A stretch of DNA of 64,000 nt, taken from Alkalihalophilus pseudofirmus. Its GTDB lineage: Bacteria > Bacillota > Bacilli > Bacillales > Bacillaceae_D. Position numbers and translations under genes: made by a program. Under the pieces are notes generated by a model. The model was not told the origin of the DNA. It saw only the letters and a program-made list of their open reading frames with translations, and ran no database searches. Where the stretch lies: NCBI RefSeq assembly GCF_029094545.1, contig NZ_CP117835.1, positions 2,088,001 to 2,152,000 on the forward strand, written 5' to 3'. Positions 43,089 through 51,965 of this stretch are shown piece by piece. Position 1 is the stretch's first letter; the number at the start of each line of letters is the position of its first letter.

Positions 43089-44351
43089 CTAATAGAGCAA
43101 GTATTTACTACGGATCTTTTTAAACGATCGTAACTCTTTATCCCATTGCTTTGTCATGTCTTCCACTGAACGTCCCTCTTCGATTCCTTTACGAATCCAG
43201 CTGTTTCCGATGAGATTATCGAAAAATGAGATGCCCGCACTGTTTTCTGCACGGAATTCAAAGTCTTCCGGATACAGATCATGGATCGTACTCACGATAT
43301 GAAGCCCTGTTTCGACTGGCTCATAAAGATTTCTGTCTGTTACATGTATTTCAAAACCATGTGAAAGGCTGCCTGCGTGTTTAGAGAAGGTTGGTGTAAA
43401 TGATGCTGCTCTAAACGTGACGCCTGGCAGGTTTAATTTGTTTAAGGTACTTGATAACTCAAATGCATCTATAAAAGGGGCTCCGATTAATTCAAATGGT
43501 TTTGTTGTTCCTCTGCCCTCTGATACATTCGTGCCCTCAATTAACGCTGCTCCGGGATAAACGAGAACAGTATCTAATGTCGGCATATTAGGCGAAGGCA
43601 AGACAAATGGCAACGGCGTCTCGTCATAGTACATACTTCTTTTCCAACCATTCATTTCCACTACAGTCAAATCGGCTCCAATGTCGAATTCATCATTAAA
43701 AAAGTGAGCAAGCTCTCCTACCGTCATCCCGTGACGAAGCGGGATCGGGTAATTTCCAACAAACGTAGCGTAATTCATATCAAGTACCGGCCCCTCAACA
43801 TCCACACCATTAAGCGGGTTTGGACGGTCGAGAACGATAAATGGAATGTCCTGCTCTTGGGCTGCTTCCATCGCATAGGCCATTGTGTAAATATAGGTAT
43901 AGAATCGTGTACCAACATCCTGAATATCAAAAAGAAGTACATCAATATTTTCAAGCATTTCCGGTGTCGGTTTTCGTGTCGGACCATATAAACTGTATAC
44001 TGGCAGACTTGTTTTATCATAAATATAGAACTCTACATAATCACCGGCCTGTGCATCTCCCCTTACCCCATGCTCCGGACCGTAAAGCGCAGTTAATTCT
44101 GTATCCGGGTCTTCATGCAAGAGGTCGACAATGCTTGTAAGCTCTTGGTTTACCCCTGTCGGATTGGTAATAAGACCTACTCTTTTACCTGCAATCAAGT
44201 CTTTTTCTTCTAATAACACTTCTACCCCAAGAGCAAAGGCCTTCTCTTTTCCTTTTCCCTTGCCTTTCCCTTTTCCATTATCAGCAAACACGACAGATAG
44301 GGAACTTAACGTTAGAGCTGCAACGAGTAATAGAATCAACCATTTTTTCAA
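43089..44351 (-). CDS. namZ: Exo-beta-N-acetylmuramidase NamZ (DUF1343)
   Basis: 420 aa with a TTG start (GGAGGG seven bases upstream) and a signal peptide (residues 1-23, FADN). A GKGKGKGKGKEK tract follows the cleavage site. The DUF1343 domain has YGPEHGVRGDAQAG, FDIQDVGTRFYTYIYTM and LDRPNPLNG. In B. subtilis NamZ (YbbC) cleaves MurNAc from non-reducing ends of peptidoglycan fragments. It is last gene of the mur operon, 21 bp after nagZ; the two exported enzymes would feed MurP. Confidence 0.92.
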   Translation of the reverse strand: MKKWLILLLVAALTLSSLSVVFADNGKGKGKGKGKEKAFALGVEVLLEEKDLIAGKRVGLITNPTGVNQELTSIVDLLHEDPDTELTALYGPEHGVRGDAQAGDYVEFYIYDKTSLPVYSLYGPTRKPTPEMLENIDVLLFDIQDVGTRFYTYIYTMAYAMEAAQEQDIPFIVLDRPNPLNGVDVEGPVLDMNYATFVGNYPIPLRHGMTVGELAHFFNDEFDIGADLTVVEMNGWKRSMYYDETPLPFVLPSPNMPTLDTVLVYPGAALIEGTNVSEGRGTTKPFELIGAPFIDAFELSSTLNKLNLPGVTFRAASFTPTFSKHAGSLSHGFEIHVTDRNLYEPVETGLHIVSTIHDLYPEDFEFRAENSAGISFFDNLIGNSWIRKGIEEGRSVEDMTKQWDKELRSFKKIRSKYLLY

Positions 44352-44372
44352 CCTAATCCCTCCGTTTTATGC

Positions 44373-46472
44373 TTAATAGTTTAAGTAGTGGCCAAAATTA
44401 TAAAGCACTCCCTTATCATCATCCGGGATGGTAACAGGTAGCTGACCAGTCGGTTGAATTTCACCAAAAATGGTTGCTGCTGTTGCCTGAAAGCTTGCTG
44501 CTCTAAATCCATATTGTGTTAAGTACGCATCCACTTCCGGATAAGCCATAATGTCATAAGGATTACGGATTCCCACTGCAACAACTGGTGTTTCCGTTTC
44601 ATTTATAAGTGAATGAACGAGCTGCATTTGCGGGCTGTTTGGCAGACGGTCATTGACTCCAGCTGTAGTGGTACCGACTATAACTGAACTTGCGGACTTT
44701 ACTTTTTCGAGCTGCGCAGGAGTTAATCTGAAATCTGCACCTACTTCAATTACTTCTGTTTGCTCATGATGCAATTTAACGGCAGCGCCTAACTCTTTAA
44801 TATAACTTCTGCCTACAACGACTAATGAATCACTTGCCTCAGGGCTTAGCGGCAGCACATCTTCATTTTTGATTAAAGTAATTGATTTCTCTGCTGCTTC
44901 TTTTTCAACTTCTTTATGTTCCTTAGAACCTACCACTTGTTCGGCGTGTTCTATTTTTTCTTCCACCGATAAAGGCGTTTCTTCAAGGATTACACCTCGT
45001 TTTAGTTTTAAAGCGAGAATACGTTCTACTGATTTTTCAATACGTTCAACTGTCAGCTCTCCTGCTTCAACTGCCTCTAACAGGCCATTTCTCACTTCAC
45101 TCAGTCCGACAGGCATTAAGATGATATCTGATCCTGCTTGAACGGCACGAACAGCCGCATCTACAGGTCCAAAATGATCAGCAATCGCAAGCATGTTTAG
45201 TGCATCTGTTGTGATTACCCCATCAAAGCCCATGTCCTCACGCATCAGTTCAGTTAATACTTTATAGGAAAGTGTCGCAGGGATCGCGATTTCTTCTCCT
45301 GTCTTTTTGGAAATCGCTTTTGTATCATCAATGTTTGGGAACGTGACATGAGCTGTCATGATCGCATCAATTCCAGCATCCATCGCTTGTTGAAACGGAT
45401 ACAGCTCTACCTCTCTTAAACGCTCGATATCATGCGGGACTTCCGGCAACCCTAAATGAGAATCCACAGCCGTATCACCATGGCCTGGGAAATGTTTAGC
45501 TGTACCTGCTACTCCGCTCGATTGAAGCCCGTGAGTGTAGGCTACACCCATGTCTGCGACAAGCTTAGGATCTTCTCCAAACGAACGAACACCAATAACC
45601 GGGTTATCAGGGTTGTTGTTCACATCCATCACAGGGGCAAAGTTCATATTAATTCCAAGTGAATGCAGCTCGCTTCCAATCACTCGCCCGACATTTTCGG
45701 CAAGCTCAGGTGAGCGCGTTGCACCGAGTGCCATGTTTCCAGGCATATCGGTTCCTGATTGCAATCTCGTTACAATTCCGCCTTCTTGGTCAATCGTCAT
45801 TAATAAGCCAAACTTCTCACTTGCTGCTTGGTAGTCAGCGACAAGCTTCGTCGTCTGCTCAGTTGTCACCACATTTTCACGGAATAAGATGACACCGCCT
45901 AAATGATAGTCTTTCACTAATTGCTCGATCTCTGGAAGCATCTCTTCTACATTTGCTCCGTTATATGTCCGGAAATCAGGCATGAGCAATTGACCAATCT
46001 TCTCTTCGATTGTCATTTGACTAATCGCATGATCGATCAGGTTGTAGCGGTTTCCGGATTCTTTTTTGATCTCAACTTTTGATGCTGGTTTTCCTTTTCC
46101 TTTGTTTGGCTCTGGTTTAACACTAAAGGCAATTCGGTCTGTATATTCACCATTTGTCACGCTAATAAATGTTTTACCATTTTGCCCAGTTAGTCGCACA
46201 TTTCCATCCTGATCAATATCGGCCACATTTTTATTGGAAGACTTCCATTCCAACCCTTCTGTGACAAGGAGAAACTTCCCGTCTTTATAGACATTCAGGG
46301 CGTTTAACTGAAAGGCGTTTTCTAAATCATTTATATCTGCTTGCGGCACATTTTGATAGATGACAAGATCTTTAAGCGAGTTATCAGCGAGTACAGATCT
46401 TGGTTGAAAGCTTGTTAGGAGTAATGCCGTGATTAACATACATACCAAACCGAGACTAATTAGTTGTTTCAT
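44373..46472 (-). CDS. nagZ: Exported beta-N-acetylglucosaminidase NagZ (GH3) with N-terminal Big2-like domain
   Basis: 699 aa. Signal peptide, then a beta-sandwich-like region (about 35-125: KSSNKNVADIDQDGNVRLTG) resembling bacterial Ig-like group 2, then a KGKGK linker, then GH3. GH3 has the KHFPGHGDTAVDSHLGLPEV dyad motif and the nucleophile Asp in DGVITTDALNM. A C-terminal domain follows. It removes GlcNAc from peptidoglycan fragments. The start is taken as the ATG at 46472; the ATG six bases earlier abuts the G-run. Confidence 0.92.
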   Translation of the reverse strand: MKQLISLGLVCMLITALLLTSFQPRSVLADNSLKDLVIYQNVPQADINDLENAFQLNALNVYKDGKFLLVTEGLEWKSSNKNVADIDQDGNVRLTGQNGKTFISVTNGEYTDRIAFSVKPEPNKGKGKPASKVEIKKESGNRYNLIDHAISQMTIEEKIGQLLMPDFRTYNGANVEEMLPEIEQLVKDYHLGGVILFRENVVTTEQTTKLVADYQAASEKFGLLMTIDQEGGIVTRLQSGTDMPGNMALGATRSPELAENVGRVIGSELHSLGINMNFAPVMDVNNNPDNPVIGVRSFGEDPKLVADMGVAYTHGLQSSGVAGTAKHFPGHGDTAVDSHLGLPEVPHDIERLREVELYPFQQAMDAGIDAIMTAHVTFPNIDDTKAISKKTGEEIAIPATLSYKVLTELMREDMGFDGVITTDALNMLAIADHFGPVDAAVRAVQAGSDIILMPVGLSEVRNGLLEAVEAGELTVERIEKSVERILALKLKRGVILEETPLSVEEKIEHAEQVVGSKEHKEVEKEAAEKSITLIKNEDVLPLSPEASDSLVVVGRSYIKELGAAVKLHHEQTEVIEVGADFRLTPAQLEKVKSASSVIVGTTTAGVNDRLPNSPQMQLVHSLINETETPVVAVGIRNPYDIMAYPEVDAYLTQYGFRAASFQATAATIFGEIQPTGQLPVTIPDDDKGVLYNFGHYLNY

Positions 46473-46495
46473 TCTCATCCCCCATTACCGTTTAT

Positions 46496-47578
46496 TTAAA
46501 TATGCTGCTTATTTACTTCATTTAATACAAACGCTTCTCCTGGTTGCAGCAGGTCTAGTAAAGGCTCGTCCTGATTGATCACATGTCCTATGACATTTAC
46601 GCCCGGCTGCGGGGCTAATGACGTTTTCGTTAGTTGAAGCTCCCCTCCATACCTGCCGTTTAATTCATTATCAATCGTGATCGTCCCCCTAGGCCGCTCG
46701 TCACATCGCTCAGCTAGTATGCTTATGTTAGTCTCTTGAACATAGATTCTTGTATCTTGGGACCTGATCACATCTCTTGCTGCATCCATTCTCTGTGTAT
46801 GAGTTTGATTAACTATTGCTTTTACCTCATCATTCATTGGGTAATGATTTGTACGAAAGGTCATTATGCCTTGATCATACTGTTTAAATGCTTGAATCGT
46901 GGACTCAGACAGATCTGGGTCTCCTATGAGTACTTTATCGATCTTACACATTCTTGACAGCTCAACTGTAGCAGCAAACGGAGAAATATCGCGGTGTTTT
47001 TCTAATGTTGGCAAGCCTTTGAATAAAGGCCCTCGTCTATTAGCATCCCCCGCAACAAATGCTGCCATCATAATCCCGTAGTGACGCAGCTGTTCATTTT
47101 TTTGAATAAAGGCCTCTTTATCTAACCCTGTTTCAGGGCGTGGATAATAGTTGTGCCAGGCTTCTACATTATGTGTGACGAGCCCTTTTTTTATTAAGTT
47201 TTGGATCGCTTCTTCAGTCAGGGTGCTGGCATTTAAGACGACTTTCATTTTTTTCGATAAGGAAACGATGATGTCTGTATCTATGCCGTAATCAATACGT
47301 AAGCCTGTAATGCCCCAGTCAGTTAATTCATATGCCTGTTCAAATGAATATCCTAGGTGGCCTAAGGATGCAGGGGAGATGTCAGCAACCAACTCTAAAG
47401 ATAAATCTGATGTTATTTGGGCCAGCTGCTGCAACTCCTCTTTATACACTGTTGGATCGTCCTCAGGAATATGAAGTGATGTAAAAACACTTTGAAACCC
47501 AGCTTCTTTCATTTTCACTAAATAGTTTTTCAGTTCAGGATATGTCTGCTGTCCTAGATAGACAGAAAGTCCTCGCAT
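46496..47578 (-). CDS. mupG: 6-phospho-N-acetylmuramidase MupG (DUF871)
   Basis: 360 aa. DUF871 family: an N-terminal TIM-barrel-like part (LSVYLGQQTYPELKNYL, FTSLHIPEDDP, GLRIDYGID) and a C-terminal cyclophilin-like beta part. In related operons MupG cleaves MurNAc-6P-GlcNAc to MurNAc-6P and GlcNAc after uptake by MurP. The ATG at 47576-47578 with AGGAGG eight bases upstream is preferred to the GTG at 47587. It is cytoplasmic, between murP and nagZ. Confidence 0.88.
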   Translation of the reverse strand: MRGLSVYLGQQTYPELKNYLVKMKEAGFQSVFTSLHIPEDDPTVYKEELQQLAQITSDLSLELVADISPASLGHLGYSFEQAYELTDWGITGLRIDYGIDTDIIVSLSKKMKVVLNASTLTEEAIQNLIKKGLVTHNVEAWHNYYPRPETGLDKEAFIQKNEQLRHYGIMMAAFVAGDANRRGPLFKGLPTLEKHRDISPFAATVELSRMCKIDKVLIGDPDLSESTIQAFKQYDQGIMTFRTNHYPMNDEVKAIVNQTHTQRMDAARDVIRSQDTRIYVQETNISILAERCDERPRGTITIDNELNGRYGGELQLTKTSLAPQPGVNVIGHVINQDEPLLDLLQPGEAFVLNEVNKQHI

Positions 47579-47604
47579 GTCTCTCACCTCCTTTTCGTAA
47601 TGAA

Positions 47605-47634
47605 GGGCGTCTCATCTTGATTCATGAGACACCC
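47605..47634. repeat. Intercistronic hairpin between murP and mupG
   Basis: GGGCGTCTCAT pairs with ATGAGACACCC (11 bp, one wobble on the transcript) around an 8-nt loop, without a T-run. It is probably an mRNA processing or stability element rather than a terminator. Confidence 0.5.
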
Positions 47635-47641
47635 ATGTCGA

Positions 47642-48994
47642 TTATTGCAAGTTTTTCGCCATTTCCTCTTTGTAGCCAAACAGGTACGTAAAGATGAAGC
47701 CAAATGTATAGGCAATCACAAGTCCTGAGAAGTAGAGTAAATATTTATTATCAGCAATCAGCGGGATAAGTGACAGCCCAGAGACCCCGATTCCAAGTGA
47801 AGCAGTCTGCATAACAGCTTGAAATGCTCCGCCTACAGCAGCACCTAGACAAGCAGTAATAAAAGGACGTCCTAGCGGGAGTGTGACCCCGTATAGCAGC
47901 GGCTCGCCAATTCCTAGGAAACCAACGGGAAGTGCCCCTTTTACGGTATTTTTTAAGCGCTCGCTCTTCGTTTTGACGAATACGGCAATCGCTGCCCCGA
48001 CCTGCCCCGCTCCGGCCATTGCTAAAATCGTTAACAGCGGTGTGACGCCAATGGTGTTAATAAATTCTAAGTGGACTGGTGTTAAACCGTGATGCATGCC
48101 AACCATAACGAGTGGCAGGAAGGTACCTGCTAAAATAGCCCCTGCAAACGCACCGCCAACATCTAATACGGCATGCAGGCCTGTCGTAATGCCATCTGAT
48201 AAAAGACTTCCAATCGGCTGGAGCACTACAATTGTTAATATTCCGACAATTAATACCGTTAAAAATGGCGTTAAAATAATATCTAATGAAGACGGTACAC
48301 CTTTTCGAATGAATTTTTCTACGTTTGCCATCACCCATCCGGCTAAAATGATCGCAAACAATCCCCCCTGACCAGGTATGAGCTGTTCTCCGAAGAGGGT
48401 GATGTCAGCTAAAGCTGGATTAATAATGAGAATACCAGCAATGGCCCCAAGTGCCGGCGTTCCGCCAAATTCCTTTGCCGTGTTCCACCCAACTAAAATA
48501 CCCAAGTACGTGAAAATCCCTCCACCAATCACAAGTAAGATTTGAAGCCATGTGGTCTCGGGGTCCACACCTGCATTCCTTGCAAAGTTAGCTCCTCCGT
48601 TTATCAATCCTGATGCGACAAGCGCGGGAATGAGCGGGATAAATATATTTCCGATTCGTTTTAAAAAGCTCTTGATCGGTGTTCGTTTCACTTGCTGCTT
48701 GTTTGGTTGATCCTGCCCCTCGCCCTCATCCACACTGCCTAGCGAATGGCCTGTTATTTGACAAAGCTCCGCTGTCACTTTATTAACGGTACCTGGCCCA
48801 ACAACAATTTGCAGCGTTTCATCCTCTACTACACCCATGACGCCTGGAAGTTTCTTTAGCTCTTCCATTTGAACCTTTGATAGGTCCTTCACATCTAGGC
48901 GTACTCTCGTCATACAATGAGTGATGCTCTTAATGTTTTCCTTGCCGCCAACGAGATCTGCTATCCCCTGTGCGATCATCGTTTCTTTTTTCAT
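47642..48994 (-). CDS. murP: PTS N-acetylmuramic acid transporter subunit IIBC
   Basis: 450 aa. The IIB domain (about 1-85) has the phospho-Cys27 in SITHCMTRVRLDVKD. A linker to about 115 is followed by the IIC domain with about ten hydrophobic segments and the GIGEPLLYGVTLPL motif. It takes up MurNAc or MurNAc-GlcNAc with phosphorylation to the 6-phosphate, and a IIA function must come from elsewhere. GGGGGAG precedes the ATG; it is 14 bp behind murQ. Confidence 0.9.
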   Translation of the reverse strand: MKKETMIAQGIADLVGGKENIKSITHCMTRVRLDVKDLSKVQMEELKKLPGVMGVVEDETLQIVVGPGTVNKVTAELCQITGHSLGSVDEGEGQDQPNKQQVKRTPIKSFLKRIGNIFIPLIPALVASGLINGGANFARNAGVDPETTWLQILLVIGGGIFTYLGILVGWNTAKEFGGTPALGAIAGILIINPALADITLFGEQLIPGQGGLFAIILAGWVMANVEKFIRKGVPSSLDIILTPFLTVLIVGILTIVVLQPIGSLLSDGITTGLHAVLDVGGAFAGAILAGTFLPLVMVGMHHGLTPVHLEFINTIGVTPLLTILAMAGAGQVGAAIAVFVKTKSERLKNTVKGALPVGFLGIGEPLLYGVTLPLGRPFITACLGAAVGGAFQAVMQTASLGIGVSGLSLIPLIADNKYLLYFSGLVIAYTFGFIFTYLFGYKEEMAKNLQ

Positions 48995-49008
48995 TAATTA
49001 CTCCCCCT

Positions 49009-49905
49009 TTACGAAGTGATAGAAATCGCTTCTTTTACAAACCCTTGAGCTTTTTCCAGCCGCTTTTTTGCCTCTTCATAAGAAACGTCTGCTAAGATCA
49101 TCACAATCGCAGGCTTAACTTGCTGCTCTGCTTTTTGAAAAGCATTCTCTGCCGTCAACTCATTTACCCCAGTTGCTTGCACAATAATTTGAATCGCTCT
49201 TGCCACAAGCTTTTCATTCGTTGGCTGAACATCGACCATTAAATTATTGTACGCTTTTCCTAAGCCAATCATTGTGGCTGTGGAGATCATATTTAAGACC
49301 AGCTTTTGTGCTGTCCCTGCTTTAAGACGGGTAGACCCTGTGAGCACTTCACTCCCGGTTACGACTTCTACTGGACAATCCGCCCACTTGCTGATTTCTG
49401 CGTCATGATTACAAGCGATGCTGCCTGTCACAGCCCCTATTTCTTTTGCATATTGCAACGCCCCAATCACATACGGGGTACGGCCGCTTGCTGCAATGCC
49501 AATGACTACATCATTTTTTGTGAGATGGATTTCTGCTAAGTCAGCACCTCCTAATTCTAGTGAATCTTCAGCCCCTTCAACTGCTTTTGTAAAAGCCTTC
49601 TCGCCTCCTGCAATGAGCCCAACGACCATCGACGGGTCTGTACCAAAAGTCGGCGGACACTCGACTGCATCTAAAACACCTAATCGTCCGCTCGTACCGG
49701 CTCCAGCATAGATTAAACGACCGCCATTTTTCAAAGACCTAATCGTTTGTTCTACTAATTTTGCAATATCGGGGATTGCTTTTTTCACAGCAAGAGGTAC
49801 TTCAGCATCCTCTGCATTCATAACCGTTAAAATCTCTTGAGAGGACATCTCATCCATTCTCATCGTTTTGTCATTTCTACCTTCCGTTGATAAATTGTCC
49901 AGCAT
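49009..49905 (-). CDS. murQ: N-acetylmuramic acid 6-phosphate etherase MurQ
   Basis: 298 aa. The N-terminus LSTEGRNDKTMRMDEMSSQEIL, the SIS-domain block RLIYAGAGTSGRLGVLDAVE, and GIAASGRTPYV are diagnostic. It splits MurNAc-6P into GlcNAc-6P and D-lactate. GGGAAGG precedes the ATG. It is first structural gene after murR, with a 130-bp gap that holds an operator-like palindrome. Confidence 0.95.
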   Translation of the reverse strand: MLDNLSTEGRNDKTMRMDEMSSQEILTVMNAEDAEVPLAVKKAIPDIAKLVEQTIRSLKNGGRLIYAGAGTSGRLGVLDAVECPPTFGTDPSMVVGLIAGGEKAFTKAVEGAEDSLELGGADLAEIHLTKNDVVIGIAASGRTPYVIGALQYAKEIGAVTGSIACNHDAEISKWADCPVEVVTGSEVLTGSTRLKAGTAQKLVLNMISTATMIGLGKAYNNLMVDVQPTNEKLVARAIQIIVQATGVNELTAENAFQKAEQQVKPAIVMILADVSYEEAKKRLEKAQGFVKEAISITS

Positions 49906-49981
49906 ACCTTCCCAGCTCCTTGGATGAACAGCTAATATTTAGCGCGTTAAAATTAAAATTCTAAATTTATTTATCTTTACC

Positions 49982-49996
49982 TGAAATTAAATTTCA
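49982..49996. promoter_or_regulatory. Perfect palindrome TGAAATTAAATTTCA, candidate MurR operator
   Basis: The 15-bp palindrome overlaps a -35-like TTGAAA on the minus strand; 17 bp on is ATAAAT, a plausible -10 for murQ. RpiR-family regulators such as HexR use sites of similar shape (TGTAATTNNATTACA type). Confidence 0.55.
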
Positions 49997-50035
49997 ACAA
50001 AGACATCAAAAATCCTCCTTTTTTCTTCAATCTTT

Positions 50036-50890
50036 TTATTTTCTTTTTTCACTAGCTTTCTCCCTCGAAAGATCAAAGGCCTCAACAAGGTCCTCTCCAA
50101 TCTGATGAAAAATACTGACATATAAAGCGTCCACTACATTTTGATGTGCGGTTCTAGAAGCAATACTGCCAATTCGTTCTTCCGCTTCAAGATCTGGAAT
50201 ACAAAGTGTAATATCAGACATTTTATATAACGGTGATTGGTTCAATGTGGTAATGGAGATCACAGTAATACCTCTTTCTTTTGCATATTGAGCAATGTCG
50301 ATGACTTCTTTTGTTTTTCCAGATGTACTGAAAACGAGGATCACATCCCCTTTTTTCATGTACGTGATAAAAGGAACCATATAATGATAGTCGGATGAGG
50401 CAGCCGCGTGATAGCCGATCCGCATCAGTTTGTACTGTCCATCAACAGCCGGAGGGTAGGAGCCGCCCACTCCAAATAAAGCCACTTTTTTTGCTTGAAC
50501 AAACGCAGCCACGGCTTTCTCAAATTCTGAATGACTGAGTGTTTTTAATGTGAGATCGAGTGCCATTTTATTCACATGGGTTACTTTTTGAAACAAGCTG
50601 TGCGGCGTGTCATTGGACTCGAGAAGCGACACACTGTTCACCGTCATCGGGCCTTGTGAGAACTCTTTGGCTAACACCACCTTTAACATGCGAAAGCTGT
50701 CAAAGCCAATTCGCTTACAAAAGCGGACAATACTTGCCTCACTTGCATCAGCAGCTTCTGCTAATTGTTTGGTCGTCATCGTCGGAACAAATTCTCCGTA
50801 CTCCAAAATATAATCAGCAACTTTCCGTTCTGCTGCTGTAAATTGATGTATATGCTTTTTTATTTTTAATATGATCATCGTCTCTTCCAA
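50036..50890 (-). CDS. murR: RpiR-family transcriptional regulator MurR
   Basis: 284 aa. An N-terminal HTH_6 (QFTAAERKVADYILEYGEFV, then LAEAADASEASIVRFCKRIG) is followed by a SIS domain (about 125-260) with VFSTSGKTKEVIDIA that would bind a sugar phosphate, most likely MurNAc-6P. The start is set at TTG 50890 because AGGAGG lies eight bases upstream; ATG at 50878 is possible. It heads the mur operon on the same strand. Confidence 0.9.
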   Translation of the reverse strand: MEETMIILKIKKHIHQFTAAERKVADYILEYGEFVPTMTTKQLAEAADASEASIVRFCKRIGFDSFRMLKVVLAKEFSQGPMTVNSVSLLESNDTPHSLFQKVTHVNKMALDLTLKTLSHSEFEKAVAAFVQAKKVALFGVGGSYPPAVDGQYKLMRIGYHAAASSDYHYMVPFITYMKKGDVILVFSTSGKTKEVIDIAQYAKERGITVISITTLNQSPLYKMSDITLCIPDLEAEERIGSIASRTAHQNVVDALYVSIFHQIGEDLVEAFDLSREKASEKRK

Positions 50891-51092
50891 GGAAAGCACC
50901 TCCTGACGTCTATTATAAACAATTCATAGATAGAATGTAGCGGTAAAAATGAAGTTAAAGGAAAAAGTACATGGTCATAAGTGTTAGCTTTTAAACTTTA
51001 ATAGCCATAATCATGTTTTATAGCGGAGTCTACGCATATTTCATCCGCTAGGTTAATGTTTTTTCAGCAATTAAGTGGAGGGATGAGGATGA

Positions 51093-51241
51093 TTCCGGAC
51101 CGCCTGTGGGAATCGACTATCGGAATGGCTGAAACCGCGTGTTGCGAGACATCAAACGCCTAAGGAAATCGTGGTAGTTGATCAACTGCCTTATAACCGC
51201 AGTCGGTAAGCTTGATAAAAAGCAGCTGCGTAATTGGTAAA
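51093..51241 (+). pseudogene. Decayed 3' end of an acyl-CoA synthetase gene
   Basis: The frame from 51093 reads EWLKPRVARHQTPKEIVVVD and then QLPYNRS. After one extra base (about 51213) it continues GKLDKKQLRNW to a TAA at 51239. This is the C-terminal catalytic-lysine motif of AMP-dependent acyl-CoA ligases (PYNRSGKLDKKQLR). Nothing upstream of about 51093 continues the protein. It is a relic of roughly 50 codons. The remaining sequence from 50891 to 51092 shows nothing I recognise. Confidence 0.72.
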
Positions 51242-51320
51242 GTGTTACAATTTCAGACTTAAGACGGAGGCACTCCTTTTCTATTATTTGTAAAATGAAG
51301 GTAGAAATGAGGTGATGTTT

Positions 51321-51683
51321 ATGTATTCATTGGAAAGATTGTTATTTGGTACAGGGTTGTTTTTACAAGGTTTGATCACCGTGCTTGTGATCCCGCCGGT
51401 TGCTTTTGTTCACATGTATTATCCGGAATTACTGCCGACCCAGCTTGAGCTGTGGCTTGCATATGTTGTCCTCGGAGCTCACCTTATCGGTCTTGTGATC
51501 GGATTACAGGCTTACAAACTGTTAGAAACCGAGCCGCAAAAGGCAGCAAAGCGTTTTCTGATCACTGCCCTAGTGATGCTCGTTTTAACAATTGGCGGAA
51601 CGATTATTCAATCTACGTTATTTCTTATTGCAAGCATGATGATCATAATTAAGGGGCGAAAAGCTGCACCTGTTGAGAGCTGA
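51321..51683 (+). CDS. Four-helix membrane protein, unknown function
   Basis: 120 aa from the ATG at 51321 (GAGGTG six bases upstream). There are four hydrophobic segments (about 5-25, 42-62, 78-97, 100-115) with a short basic loop KAAKRF and a basic tail. No family is recognised. The gene is followed by a convergent 21-bp repeat array and the amidase gene. Confidence 0.58.
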   Translation: MYSLERLLFGTGLFLQGLITVLVIPPVAFVHMYYPELLPTQLELWLAYVVLGAHLIGLVIGLQAYKLLETEPQKAAKRFLITALVMLVLTIGGTIIQSTLFLIASMMIIIKGRKAAPVES

Positions 51684-51763
51684 CCTATTGGGGCGGCTCT
51701 TTTTGATGAGTATTGGTTTTTGGCGGTGAATGAGGACTAGCATGAAGTGACAAGGCGTGGACT

Positions 51764-51960
51764 GGCGCAATTACTAGCAGATTGGATACCATTCAGCTGA
51801 ACACCGACGCATATAGCGTCTGAACTGACGTAATAAATGGAGATCGACGCAATAAGACTTGCAACCGGCGCAATTAGCTGACGGAACCGCGCCTATCCTC
51901 CGTCAACTCACGCATAAGCGGTCTCATCTGACGCAATCGCCGCCCCCCCTGACCCACGCA
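51764..51960. repeat. Degenerate tandem repeat with 21-bp period (inverted core GACGCAAT)
   Basis: Cores (G/C)(A/G)CGCA start at 51764, 51784, 51806, 51827, 51846, 51867, 51888, 51909, 51930 and 51955. Five of the intervals are exactly 21, others 19-22, and the last is stretched by a C-run. The core is the reverse complement of that at 10441-10615. It fills the gap between two convergent gene ends. Confidence 0.75.
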
Positions 51961-51965
51961 AACCG

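Noticed and set aside
51168-51186. Palindromic stretch around GTTGATCAAC
   Set aside because: It lies in the coding remnant of the acyl-CoA synthetase (VVVDQLP codons), so it is probably chance.
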